A stretch of DNA of 64,000 nucleotides. Origin: Hyphomicrobiales bacterium. GTDB taxonomy: Bacteria > Pseudomonadota > Alphaproteobacteria > Rhizobiales > Beijerinckiaceae. Below the pieces are notes generated by a model. That model was not told where the DNA came from, made no database searches, and saw only the letters and a program-made list of their open reading frames with translations. The first letter of the stretch is position 1; every line of letters starts with the position of its first letter. This document shows, piece by piece, positions 17,998 to 26,102 of this stretch. The stretch covers positions 88,789-152,788 of the forward strand of contig JAIXZO010000021.1 in the NCBI GenBank assembly GCA_027489535.1. The letters are read 5' to 3'. The position numbers were made by a program, and so were the translations under genes.

Positions 17998-19083
17998 TCA
18001 CGCGGTCCGCGCCAAAGGCACCGGTGAAACGGAGGGCTCGACGTCCATCGCAGCCAGGAATTCGCCGACGCGGTTGGCCGAGGCACGCCATTCGGCGAAG
18101 CGGATGAAATTGTCCACGAACCAATTCAGCGCCATCTGCACCTGCACGAAGGCCGTCGCAAGCTGCATGACGGCTCCGAGGCTGAGATCGCCCGCAAGAT
18201 ATTTCGGTACCGCCAGCATGATGGGGAACACGCCGACGAGAACCGCATTGGCGCTGGCGACGCCCGAGACCCGCGCCTGCCCCAACACCACGCGACGCCA
18301 ACTCGCGGCGACGCCCTCGAGCGCCGTCGACAGAATGCCGGATGCACCGGCATGGCCGCGGCCGGCCGCTACGCCCTCGCGCGTGCGGGTCAACTCGTAG
18401 CGCAACACGCCTTCGCGATGGTTCTTCGCTTCGATCGAGCGCACCAAGGGCCATCCCAGAAGGGAGGAAAGCCCCGACATCACGACGGCATAAAGAACAG
18501 CGGCGCAGAGGAAGTAAGCCGGTATCGTCACGCCGTATTCTTCGACGTCCAGCGAGCCGCCGACGCGCGCGAGCACGGCGAAAAAGGTGACTGCGATCAG
18601 GAGAGCGCCCGCGAAGCCGACCGTGAGATCGACCAATGGATCGACCGCCAGCCGCACGTCGTCGGCAATTCGGAACTCCGGAGTCTCCGCACCGCGTCTT
18701 CCGTCCAGCAGCCGCGCGCATGTTCCGTCCGACAGCCAGCGGGCCATCACGCGTTCGGTCAACCAGCGGCGCAGGCGCACCTGCAGAGTCATGCGGGAGA
18801 GAACCGTCAGCACCATGACGAGGCCTGCAGCAGCCACGAAAAGGAGGAAATCGAGAAGCAGATCGCCTATTTTCCGGTCGCGCCTCTCCAACGCGTCGAA
18901 AAATGCCGCATTCCAATCATTGATTTCAGACTGGATGGCGACGCCCGTGAAGATCAACAGGCCGATCATGGCGGTCAGCAGCCAAGCGACGGGAGCTTGC
19001 GCACCGCGCCAGAAAAGGGCGGCGAGCGACAAAAACACACCGGCCCCGCCGCGCGGCGAAGCGTTCGCTTTCGTGTGTTGCAT
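17998..19083 (-). CDS. ABC-type membrane domain protein (YddA/BacA-like), no ATPase domain
   Basis: Inner-membrane protein of 361 residues with six predicted helices. The sequence after helix 1 (SEINDWNAAFFDALERRD) and the stretch LRRWLTERVMARWL match the transmembrane half of the YddA/BclA/SbmA-type transporters (ABC_membrane_2 group), which import peptides or vitamin B12-like compounds. Proteins of the YddA type continue into a nucleotide-binding domain of about 200 residues; here the frame stops after VEPSVSPVPLARTA, and no Walker motif is found downstream. It may work like BacA/SbmA, which are proton-driven and have no ATPase, or need a separate ATPase. Confidence 0.8.
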   Translation of the reverse strand: MQHTKANASPRGGAGVFLSLAALFWRGAQAPVAWLLTAMIGLLIFTGVAIQSEINDWNAAFFDALERRDRKIGDLLLDFLLFVAAAGLVMVLTVLSRMTLQVRLRRWLTERVMARWLSDGTCARLLDGRRGAETPEFRIADDVRLAVDPLVDLTVGFAGALLIAVTFFAVLARVGGSLDVEEYGVTIPAYFLCAAVLYAVVMSGLSSLLGWPLVRSIEAKNHREGVLRYELTRTREGVAAGRGHAGASGILSTALEGVAASWRRVVLGQARVSGVASANAVLVGVFPIMLAVPKYLAGDLSLGAVMQLATAFVQVQMALNWFVDNFIRFAEWRASANRVGEFLAAMDVEPSVSPVPLARTA

Positions 19084-19119
19084 AAGGCCCCCCGACCCGT
19101 TCTCGACGGCATGTACCGT

Positions 19120-19139
19120 CCTACGTTATTGTACGTAGG
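19120..19139. promoter_or_regulatory. Inverted repeat between divergent genes
   Basis: CCTACGT-N6-ACGTAGG is a perfect 7-base-arm palindrome in the 82-base gap between the membrane protein gene (minus) and the GTG-start gene at 19166 (plus). Its position suits an operator shared by both promoters. No specific regulator family can be named. Confidence 0.45.
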
Positions 19140-19165
19140 TTAAGCAATAATCCGGGGAGACGCGA

Positions 19166-19726
19166 GTGCTGCAGATCTGGGACGTGAACTGGTATCTCGA
19201 CGAGGCGCTCTGCCCCTGCGACGTCCATCTCATCGAGTGGTTGGAAGCCGAAGGCGTCCGCGGCTCGACCGTGTTTCATTTCGGCACCGGCGGCCACCAC
19301 GTGCTCGGTCTCTCCAACATGGAGAAGGGCGCCCCCAACACGATCCTCGGCATCACCGCCTCGCCGAAGGAATTCGACGACTTCGTCAAATTCGCCATCG
19401 AGAAGCCCACGCTGTCCCGCGACTATCAGGTGCTGTTCGGCGACATCTACCTGCTCAATGCACGGATGCTGCCGCGCATCGACGTGGCGAGCCTGTTCCA
19501 TCTCTGCGAGTTCCGCGGCGACTCGCAGGACGCCTATGGCGGCCTCACCGACCGTCAGGTGATCGAGACCCTGCTGACGGTGATGCCGGTCGGCGGGCGG
19601 GTGCTGCTCTACACGGGCTCCTTCGCCTATCCGGACGCCGCCCGCATCGCCGACGCCCTCGTGGCGGAGGGCGTGCTTGCGGAGGCGGGGACGTTCAAGA
19701 CGCTGCGGGTTTTGACCAAGAACTGA
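19166..19726 (+). CDS. Protein of unknown function, methyltransferase-like motif
   Basis: A 186-residue cytosolic protein. The early VFHFGTGGHHVLGL resembles the SAM-binding loop of class I methyltransferases, and the later layout (VLFGDIYLLNARMLPRIDVASLFHLCEF, then VGGRVLLYTGSFAYPD) fits a Rossmann fold in which an acidic residue follows a strand. The family has no assigned reaction that I can name. GTG 19166 is supported by the GGGGAGA site nine bases upstream. It is divergent from the transporter gene and convergent with the transsulfuration genes. Confidence 0.7.
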   Translation: MLQIWDVNWYLDEALCPCDVHLIEWLEAEGVRGSTVFHFGTGGHHVLGLSNMEKGAPNTILGITASPKEFDDFVKFAIEKPTLSRDYQVLFGDIYLLNARMLPRIDVASLFHLCEFRGDSQDAYGGLTDRQVIETLLTVMPVGGRVLLYTGSFAYPDAARIADALVAEGVLAEAGTFKTLRVLTKN

Positions 19727-19738
19727 CGCCGGCGAAAG

Positions 19739-19758
19739 GCGGGCGCAGCCGCGCCCGC
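19739..19758. terminator. GC-rich hairpin between convergent genes
   Basis: GCGGGCGC-AGCC-GCGCCCGC forms a perfect 8-bp stem with a 4-base loop in the 49-base gap between convergent genes. There is no T-run on either side, so it may block exonuclease or assist termination rather than act as a classical terminator. Confidence 0.45.
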
Positions 19759-19775
19759 TCCGGTTCGGACGCGCG

Positions 19776-20939
19776 TCAGACGCGCGCGAGCGCGGCGTTC
19801 AGGTCGCGCATCAGATCGTCGGCATCCTCGATGCCGACGGAGAGACGAACCAGATTGTCGCCGATCCCGAGTTCCCGCCGTGCTTCGGCGGGAACGGAGG
19901 CGTGCGTCATGATCGCCGGATGTTCGATCAGGCTTTCGACGCCGCCCAAGCTCTCGGCCAGCGTGAACAACTCGCAGCCCTCGAGAAAGCGCTTCGTGCC
20001 CGCAAGGTCCGACGCCACCTTCAGCGTGATGATGCCGCCGAAGCCGTTCATCTGCTCGCGGGCGATGCCGTGCTGCGGATGGCTCGTCAGGCCGGGATAG
20101 ATCACCGATTCGACGGCCTTGTGCCGCTCGAGCGCGGAGGCGATTTCCAGCGCCGAGCCGCAATGCCGCTCCATCCGCAGCCCCAGCGTCTTCAGGCCGC
20201 GCAAAGCGAGGAAGCTGTCGAACGGGCCCGAGACGGCACCCACGGCGTTTTGCAGGAAGCCCATGCGCTCGACGATTTCGGGACGTTCGCCGACCACGGC
20301 CACGCCGCCGATCATGTCCGAATGGCCGTTGAGATATTTCGTCGTGGAATGCACGACGATGTCGAAGCCGAAATCCAGCGGCTTCTGCACGTAAGGGCTG
20401 GCGAAGGTGTTGTCCGCGATCAGCACCAGACCGTGCTTGCTGCCGAATTCGGCGACGCGGCGCAGGTCGGTGATGCGCAGCATCGGATTGGTCGGCGTCT
20501 CGACCCAGATGAATTTCGTTTCCGGGCGCAACGCGCCTTCGAGCGCCGCCGGATCGTTGACGTCGATGAAGCTGACCGCGAGGCCCGCGGTCTTCGCCTT
20601 CACGCGCTCGAACAGCCGCCGCGTACCGCCGTAAAGATCATCGGAGGCGATCACGTGCGACCCGACATCCAACATGTCCAGCACGGTCGAGATCGCCGCG
20701 AGGCCGGAGGCGAAGGCGAAGGCCGCGCTGCCGTTCTCCAGATTCGCCATGCAGCGCTCGAAGGCCATGCGGGTCGGGTTGTGCGTGCGGCCGTATTCGT
20801 ATCCGAGATGCTCGCCGGGGCTGATCTGCGCATAGGTGGAGGTGGCGTAGATCGGCACCATCACCGCGCCCGTCAGCGGGTCGTTGCGTTGTCCGCCATG
20901 GACGCAGCGGGTGGCGAAGCTCTGATCGTTGCGGCTCAT
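19776..20939 (-). CDS. Cystathionine gamma-lyase/synthase-type PLP enzyme
   Basis: A 387-residue enzyme of the Cys/Met-metabolism PLP family. The PLP lysine is in HSTTKYLNGHSD, the phosphate site in FASGLAAIST, and the substrate-side SDDLYGGTRRLF and ETPTNPMLRITD are typical of cystathionine gamma-lyases and gamma-synthases. Together with the cystathionine beta-synthase-like gene 33 bases upstream it forms a reverse transsulfuration pair that would make cysteine from homocysteine, so a lyase role is more likely than a synthase role. It is convergent with the gene at 19166. Confidence 0.9.
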   Translation of the reverse strand: MSRNDQSFATRCVHGGQRNDPLTGAVMVPIYATSTYAQISPGEHLGYEYGRTHNPTRMAFERCMANLENGSAAFAFASGLAAISTVLDMLDVGSHVIASDDLYGGTRRLFERVKAKTAGLAVSFIDVNDPAALEGALRPETKFIWVETPTNPMLRITDLRRVAEFGSKHGLVLIADNTFASPYVQKPLDFGFDIVVHSTTKYLNGHSDMIGGVAVVGERPEIVERMGFLQNAVGAVSGPFDSFLALRGLKTLGLRMERHCGSALEIASALERHKAVESVIYPGLTSHPQHGIAREQMNGFGGIITLKVASDLAGTKRFLEGCELFTLAESLGGVESLIEHPAIMTHASVPAEARRELGIGDNLVRLSVGIEDADDLMRDLNAALARV

Positions 20940-20972
20940 GGGTGTCTCGCTTTCGGGGATCGAACGGCGCGT

Positions 20973-21935
20973 TCAGAGCGTCCAGCCCTGCGCCCGGATG
21001 TAGTCGTCGTTGAACAGCTTGGAGAAATATTTGGCCCCGCTGTCGCACACGAAGGTGACGACCCGCTTCGGCTCGCTCTGCTTTCGGCACCATTGCACCG
21101 CCGCGGCGATGAGAGTGCCGGAGGACGTGCCGGCGAGGATTCCGTCGGTGCGGAGAATTTCACGGGCCGCACGAAAGCTGTCCTCGTCGGATATCGAGAA
21201 CGCCTCGTCGACCAGAGACATGTCGGCATTGGGCGGGATGAAATCCTCGCCGATGCCTTCGACGCGCCAACTGCCGGGCGTGCCGAACCGACCGGTGTTC
21301 ACGTAATCGGCCAGAATCGAGCCGACCGGGTCCGCGAGGATGATCTTGGTCTTGGGCGAATGCGCCTTGAGGTACCCGCCGACGCCGGTGAGCGTGCCGC
21401 CCGATCCGACACCGACGACGAAGGCGTCGATGTCGCCGTCCATCTGGGCGAGAATCTCCGGCCCGGTCGTGGCGACATGCGCGGCCGGGTTCGCCGGGTT
21501 GCCGAACTGGTCGATATAGACCGCGTTCGGCGTATTGCGGGCGAGCTCGACGGCCATGTCCTGATAATAGGCCGGATGGCCCTTCTCGACGTCGGAGCGG
21601 GTCATGACGACCTCGGCCCCCATGGCCTTGAGATGTGCGATCTTCTCCGAGGACATCTTGTCGGGCACGACGAGCAGCGTGCGGTAGCCCTTGCGCGCCG
21701 CGATCAATGCGAGCGCCAGCCCGGTATTGCCGGCCGTCGCCTCGACGATGGTCCCGCCCGGACGCAGCGCGCCCGAAGCTTCCGCCGCCTCGATCATCGC
21801 CCGCGCCGGGCGATCCTTGATCGAGCCGCCGGGATTCGCGCTTTCCAATTTCAGGAAAAGTTCGCAGGGGCCGACATCGAGCCCCGTCGTCCGAACGAGC
21901 GGCGTATTTCCGACCAAGGAGAGAAGATCTACCAT
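20973..21935 (-). CDS. Cystathionine beta-synthase / cysteine synthase family protein
   Basis: A PLP beta-replacement enzyme of 320 residues. The PLP lysine is in GGSIKDRPA, the asparagine loop in TAGNTGLAL, and the phosphate loop in GVGSGGTLTG. No C-terminal CBS (Bateman) pair is present, so it is the short bacterial form. Being next to a cystathionine gamma-lyase-like gene, it probably joins serine and homocysteine, although an O-acetylserine sulfhydrylase role cannot be excluded. ATG 21935 (MVDLLSLVGNTPLV) aligns with the family start and has GGGA seven bases upstream; ATG at 21944 and TTG at 21950 are in-frame alternatives. Confidence 0.9.
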   Translation of the reverse strand: MVDLLSLVGNTPLVRTTGLDVGPCELFLKLESANPGGSIKDRPARAMIEAAEASGALRPGGTIVEATAGNTGLALALIAARKGYRTLLVVPDKMSSEKIAHLKAMGAEVVMTRSDVEKGHPAYYQDMAVELARNTPNAVYIDQFGNPANPAAHVATTGPEILAQMDGDIDAFVVGVGSGGTLTGVGGYLKAHSPKTKIILADPVGSILADYVNTGRFGTPGSWRVEGIGEDFIPPNADMSLVDEAFSISDEDSFRAAREILRTDGILAGTSSGTLIAAAVQWCRKQSEPKRVVTFVCDSGAKYFSKLFNDDYIRAQGWTL

Positions 21936-21947
21936 TTTTCCCATTTT

Positions 21948-21982
21948 CAAACGTGTTTATACAAAAAACTCATACACGTTTG
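21948..21982. promoter_or_regulatory. Long inverted repeat upstream of the transsulfuration pair
   Basis: CAAACGTGT and ACACGTTTG are perfect 9-base inverted arms separated by 17 bases, in an AT-rich stretch directly upstream of the gene starting at 21935. The arrangement fits an operator for a dimeric regulator that controls the CBS/CGL pair, for instance in response to sulfur amino acids. The regulator is not identifiable here. Confidence 0.5.
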
Positions 21983-22210
21983 TGAATTTAAGTTCAAACG
22001 CGAACGGCAGCGGTGCGTTCAGGCATCAACCGGCTTGGAGCGCGGATGTGTTGCACGCATCGTACGCGGCGACGCGGCAGGACACGCGCCGAAACGGCGT
22101 CTCGACAAGATTTTGGAAGTCCGAAGGTCTCAAAACGCGGCATCATGCCTGCGCTTTTGTGAGCGAGCCGGGGGGCGGCTCGTCGGGAACCCCCGCTTCA
22201 TGCGGGAGTT

Positions 22211-22297
<87 letters not shown>

Positions 22298-22427
22298 CCG
22301 GCGCGTCTCATACGGGCCGGGAGTCGGTGTTGTCAATCGGGGCCGCACGAGAAATCGGACCCCCGCGCACTTGCCGGGGCGTGTTGCACGCCCCATTCTG
22401 GAATCTCAGAGTCATTCGGAGGCCGTC

Positions 22428-22787
22428 ATGGCCCGTTCCATCCGCCCGCCTTCCAAGCCGCCGCACTCGCTGGTGCGCGCCGTGCTCGTGCAAGCCGCCT
22501 TGGGCGCGGGGTTGGGGCTCGCTTTCGCGATTTCGCTGTTGGCGCTGGACATCAACGGTTTGGGCGGGCTGATCCGGGGGTCCGATACCGGCCTGCTGGC
22601 GTTCATCCTGTTGGCGGCGGGCTTCATGGTGACGGGCGGCAGCGTCGTCGCGGGCACCGCGATCATGATGATGCGGAACGACGACGAGGACGGCGACGGC
22701 GGACATTTCAGCCGAGATCGCGCCCTTGTCCCCATCCCGGTGCGGGCGGGTCGACGTTCGTCCCCTGTACAGCGCCGTTTCCATTGA
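22428..22787 (+). CDS. Small membrane protein, unknown function
   Basis: A 119-residue product with two hydrophobic segments (about 17-40, VLVQAALGAGLGLAFAISLLAL, and 53-77, LLAFILLAAGFMVTGGSVVAG). An acidic cluster DDEDGDGG and a basic C-terminal tail (RAGRRSSPVQRRF) follow. GGAGG stands seven bases before ATG 22428. No catalytic motif is visible. It stands alone between tRNA-Leu and the epimerase-like gene. Confidence 0.75.
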   Translation: MARSIRPPSKPPHSLVRAVLVQAALGAGLGLAFAISLLALDINGLGGLIRGSDTGLLAFILLAAGFMVTGGSVVAGTAIMMMRNDDEDGDGGHFSRDRALVPIPVRAGRRSSPVQRRFH

Positions 22788-22823
22788 CTAAGAGCCTTCC
22801 CTAGGTCTCCGGGGAGGGCATCC

Positions 22824-23822
22824 ATGGTCGCGTCGTCCAGCCGTTTGGTCACCGTTTTCGGCGGTTCAGGCTTCGTGGGTCGACATGTCGTGCGCGCGCT
22901 CGCACGTCGCGGCTACCGGATTCGTGTCGCCGTGCGCCGCCCGGACCTTGCGCTGTTCCTACAGCCGCTCGGCAATGTCGGCCAAATCCATCCGGTCCAG
23001 GCGAATCTGCGCTACCCGGAATCGGTCGCCCGCGCCATCGAAGGCGCGGATGCGGTCATCAATCTCGTCGGCATCCTCGCCGAGGGCGGCAAGCAGCGTT
23101 TCGACGCGGTCCAGGCCGACGGCGCGCGTGCCGTCGCGCAAGCCGCGGCGCGTGCCGGCATCCGCGCGCTCGTGCAGATGTCCGCCATCGGCGCCGATCC
23201 CGATTCCGACAGCGACTACGCCCGCACCAAGGCGGCCGGCGAAGTCGCGGCACGCACCGCGGTGCCGGATGCGGTCGTGATCCGCCCTTCCATCGTGTTC
23301 GGCCCGGAAGACGGTTTCTTCAACCGCTTCGCCTCGCTCGCCACCAAGCTGCCCGTCATCCCGCTCGTGGGCGGCGGCAAGACGCGCTTTCAGCCGGTCT
23401 TCGTCGGCGACGTCGCCGAGGTGATCGCCCGTGCGATCGACGGCGCGATCAAGTCCGGCACCACCTATGAACTGGGCGGCCCGGAGGTGAAGACCTTCGA
23501 AGAGCTCGTGCGCTACGTGCTCGAAGTCACGCACCGCAAGGCCCTCCTCGCGCCCCTCCCCTTCGGCGCCGCGCGCGCGCAGGCGGGCGTGATGGAGCTG
23601 CTGAATTCCGTCACCTTCGGCATGATGCCCGACGAGTTGATGATCACGCGCGATCAGGTCCGTCTGCTGGAGCGCGACAACGTGGTCACCGACGCCGCGA
23701 TCGCGGAAGGCCGCACGCTCGAGGGCCTCGGCATCCACGGCGAAACCATCGAGGCGGTCGTTCCGACCTATCTTTACCGCTACCGCAAGGGCGGCCAGTT
23801 CGCCTCGGGCCGCTACGCCTGA
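22824..23822 (+). CDS. NAD(P)-binding epimerase-like protein, NDUFA9 type
   Basis: A 332-residue atypical short-chain dehydrogenase. The nucleotide-binding loop is FGGSGFVGRHVV, followed by the basic RVAVRRP. The usual Tyr-x3-Lys pair occurs as SDYARTKAAGE. The arrangement INLVGIL with ALVQMSAIGAD and RPSIVFGPEDGFFNRF is characteristic of the bacterial relatives of the mitochondrial complex I accessory subunit NDUFA9. It may help complex I assembly or quinone metabolism; the actual reaction is unknown. Confidence 0.88.
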   Translation: MVASSSRLVTVFGGSGFVGRHVVRALARRGYRIRVAVRRPDLALFLQPLGNVGQIHPVQANLRYPESVARAIEGADAVINLVGILAEGGKQRFDAVQADGARAVAQAAARAGIRALVQMSAIGADPDSDSDYARTKAAGEVAARTAVPDAVVIRPSIVFGPEDGFFNRFASLATKLPVIPLVGGGKTRFQPVFVGDVAEVIARAIDGAIKSGTTYELGGPEVKTFEELVRYVLEVTHRKALLAPLPFGAARAQAGVMELLNSVTFGMMPDELMITRDQVRLLERDNVVTDAAIAEGRTLEGLGIHGETIEAVVPTYLYRYRKGGQFASGRYA

Positions 23823-24521
23823 TCAGGCGATCCGCGCGGCGCGCTCGCGCCGCTCGATGCCCTTGTGCACGTGCACCATCAAGGCGGTGCCGAACAGGGG
23901 CGTGAACAGGTTCAGGATCGGCACGGCGACGAAGATCGCGATCAGAAGCCCCGCGAACGTAACGGTGCCGGAATTGCGGTCCCGCAAAGCGCGCATCTCC
24001 TCGGGCGAGCGGAACCGGCCCGCCGCGAGGGCGAAATATTCCCGGCCAAGCAGCCAAGCGTTTGCGGCGAAGAACGCGAACAGATTCACGATCGGAATGA
24101 ACAGCAACAGCAGCGCGAGCACGTTGACGCCGAGCGCCACCGCCGCGAACCGTACGCCTTCGACGATGGCGGTGCCGGTGCTCATCGCCGTTCCGGGCTT
24201 GTCGGCCGGATAGTCGCCGCGCTCGATCTTCTCCGCCACGTCGTCGAGGAAGAAGCTCGCGACCAGCATCGAAATCGGCGGAATGAAGTAGGCGAGCCCG
24301 ATGATGAGGCCGAAGCCCGCGAAGAAGATGGCGAAGGTCTCGATCCAGCCGTGAGACGCGACCACCGCGGTCTGGTCGATCCACATCGCAGCGAGCCGCG
24401 TCAGCGCCGCCCAGAGCAAGAGCAGCAGCACGATCGTCAGCGCCAAGGAGCGCCACAAGACGCGCCTGAAACGCGGCGAGAACATCTGCGCGATCGCACG
24501 CAATGCGGCTTGGAAAATCAT
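23823..24521 (-). CDS. EI24/CysZ-like membrane protein
   Basis: A 232-residue inner-membrane protein with about four to six hydrophobic segments (LALTIVLLLLLWAAL, TFAIFFAGFGLIIGLAYF, VALGVNVLALLLLFIPIVNLF, FAGLLIAIFVAVPILNLF). The order and the RDRNSGTVTF loop resemble the EI24/CysZ group, whose E. coli member takes up sulfate; the substrate here is not known. ATG 24521 is chosen because it starts the membrane fold; upstream in-frame residues are Arg-rich and unrelated. Its stop abuts the convergent NDUFA9-like gene. Confidence 0.82.
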   Translation of the reverse strand: MIFQAALRAIAQMFSPRFRRVLWRSLALTIVLLLLLWAALTRLAAMWIDQTAVVASHGWIETFAIFFAGFGLIIGLAYFIPPISMLVASFFLDDVAEKIERGDYPADKPGTAMSTGTAIVEGVRFAAVALGVNVLALLLLFIPIVNLFAFFAANAWLLGREYFALAAGRFRSPEEMRALRDRNSGTVTFAGLLIAIFVAVPILNLFTPLFGTALMVHVHKGIERRERAARIA

Positions 24522-24685
24522 GGTGGGGCTCCCGCTCGATTCGGAGATAAGGACCGCGCGAGTGCGCCGCAAGGCGGCCATGCAACCGCCGCCTTGCGCG
24601 CGCCCCCGCTTCCGGGGCTCAATGTCGCCTGCGGGCCTCACAAGAACACGCGACATCCGGCCCGCTCGCACATGAGGAACGCCCG

Positions 24686-25483
24686 ATGCCGATCGTCGAT
24701 ACAGGACGCTGGAAACTCAATTACGTCGAGGAAGGCAGCGGCACGCCCCTGCTCCTCATCCACGGCCTTGCCGGCGACCACACCGCTTGGCTGCCGCAGA
24801 TCGCCGAATTCAAGTCGCGGCATCGCGTGATCGCCATCGACAATCCCGGCGGCGGCAAGAGCTCGGCCGTGTCCGAGCCGACGTCCATGCAGGAGATGGC
24901 CGAAGACGTGCTGCGGTTGCTGGACGCGCTCGGCGTCGAAAGCGCGCACGTGGTCGGGCGCTCCATGGGCGGAGCCATCGCGCAGCGCATGGCGCTGACC
25001 GCGCCGGAACGCGTCCGCTCGTTGGTCTTGGCGGCGTCCTTCGCACGGCTCGACCCCATCGGACGGCGCTGGCTGGAAAGCATGCGCGATTTCGTGCTGC
25101 GCGGCGGCGCATGGAGCGACTGGGCGAAGCTGTTCTCGCCCACCTTTGTCTCCAACGCCTATTTCAACACGCATCCCGAGGTCATGGCGCGCATCGAGGC
25201 GCTGATCGGCGACGAGAGCCGAGACAAGCGGTCCTACGTCAACCTCAACAATGCCGTGCTCGCATCCGACACGATGGACGAAATCGGCCGCCTCGCCTGC
25301 CCCGTGCTGATCATGGCCGGCCGCCTCGACCCCATCTGCTCGCCGGCCGTGACGGGCTGGATGCAGCAGGCGTTGCCTGCTGCAGAGACTGCGTGGTTCG
25401 AGGAGAGCAGCCACTTCTTCCTGATGGAGGAGCCGCAAAAGGCCATGGCGGTGCTGTCGGATTGGTTGGCACGGCACCCCTAA
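24686..25483 (+). CDS. Alpha/beta hydrolase
   Basis: A 265-residue hydrolase of the alpha/beta fold. The oxyanion motif is LIHGLAGDHTAW, the nucleophile is the serine in VGRSMGGAIA, the acid is probably the aspartate in AGRLDPIC, and the histidine is in ESSHFFLMEEP. It resembles the pimeloyl-ester esterase or beta-ketoadipate enol-lactone hydrolase group; the substrate cannot be set from sequence. It ends eight bases before the convergent mmcB stop. Confidence 0.9.
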   Translation: MPIVDTGRWKLNYVEEGSGTPLLLIHGLAGDHTAWLPQIAEFKSRHRVIAIDNPGGGKSSAVSEPTSMQEMAEDVLRLLDALGVESAHVVGRSMGGAIAQRMALTAPERVRSLVLAASFARLDPIGRRWLESMRDFVLRGGAWSDWAKLFSPTFVSNAYFNTHPEVMARIEALIGDESRDKRSYVNLNNAVLASDTMDEIGRLACPVLIMAGRLDPICSPAVTGWMQQALPAAETAWFEESSHFFLMEEPQKAMAVLSDWLARHP

Positions 25484-25490
25484 ACCACGC

Positions 25491-25973
25491 TTAGAGCCGG
25501 TCGCCGAGCGCCCCTTCGGGATCCGCAAGCCGATGCAGGCGATCGGCGGCGGTGCGCGCGAAGCGGACCAGCAGCGCCTTGCGCGTCGCCGCCGCCAGAC
25601 GGTGTTCGGGCGCGTCGCGCAGGATCGCGGCCCCATAGGCGTCGGCCAGTATCAGGCCGGCGTCTTCCGGCATGATCTCGACCGGAACCGTCTCGGGGAT
25701 AGCGAAGAACAGCCGGTCGCAGAAGGCGCGATAATCCGGCCATTTCGTATCGACGCGGAAGTCCTCGACGCTCGATTTGATCTCGACGATCCAGATCGTG
25801 CCGTCCGGCCCGACAGCCGCGAGATCGGCGCGCCTTCCGGACACGAGCACCAATTCCGTCAACGTGGCGAAGCCAAGCCCCGCCAACAGTCGCCGCGTCC
25901 CGCGCGCGACGGCGAGCGCGGTGGGAGATTGGCGTCCGTCGGGCGGGAGAACGAGATCGTCGTCGCGCCTCAT
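25491..25973 (-). CDS. mmcB: MmcB family DNA repair protein
   Basis: A 160-residue protein with the nuclease-like core ADLAAVGPDGTIWIVEIKSS, in which D and the E-x-K triad resemble a restriction-endonuclease-like active site. The end GLILADAYGAAILRDAPEHRL is typical of the MmcB (DUF2138-like) group known from Caulobacter, where it belongs to the LexA regulon and helps survive DNA damage. ATG 25973 is preferred because 12 further upstream residues fall into a repeat-flanking region. A lone REP half lies 54 bases upstream. Confidence 0.85.
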   Translation of the reverse strand: MRRDDDLVLPPDGRQSPTALAVARGTRRLLAGLGFATLTELVLVSGRRADLAAVGPDGTIWIVEIKSSVEDFRVDTKWPDYRAFCDRLFFAIPETVPVEIMPEDAGLILADAYGAAILRDAPEHRLAAATRKALLVRFARTAADRLHRLADPEGALGDRL

Positions 25974-26026
25974 GGGCTCGCTTCCTTGACGAACGGGTGC
26001 GGACAGCACGTAGCCGGTCCGGCCAT

Positions 26027-26061
26027 GGATTGCCGCGTCGCTCCGCTCCTCGCAATGACGG
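26027..26061. repeat. REP-like half element
   Basis: GGATTGCCGCGTCGCTCCGC followed by TCCTCGCAATGACGG is a single copy of the right half of the palindromic element at 8971-9098, with one base changed. It lies between mmcB and pheT, both on the minus strand. No left half is visible. Confidence 0.8.
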
Positions 26062-26102
26062 AAGGGAGGACCCGATCTCCCCCGTTCCCTCGCCGCGCGG
26101 CC

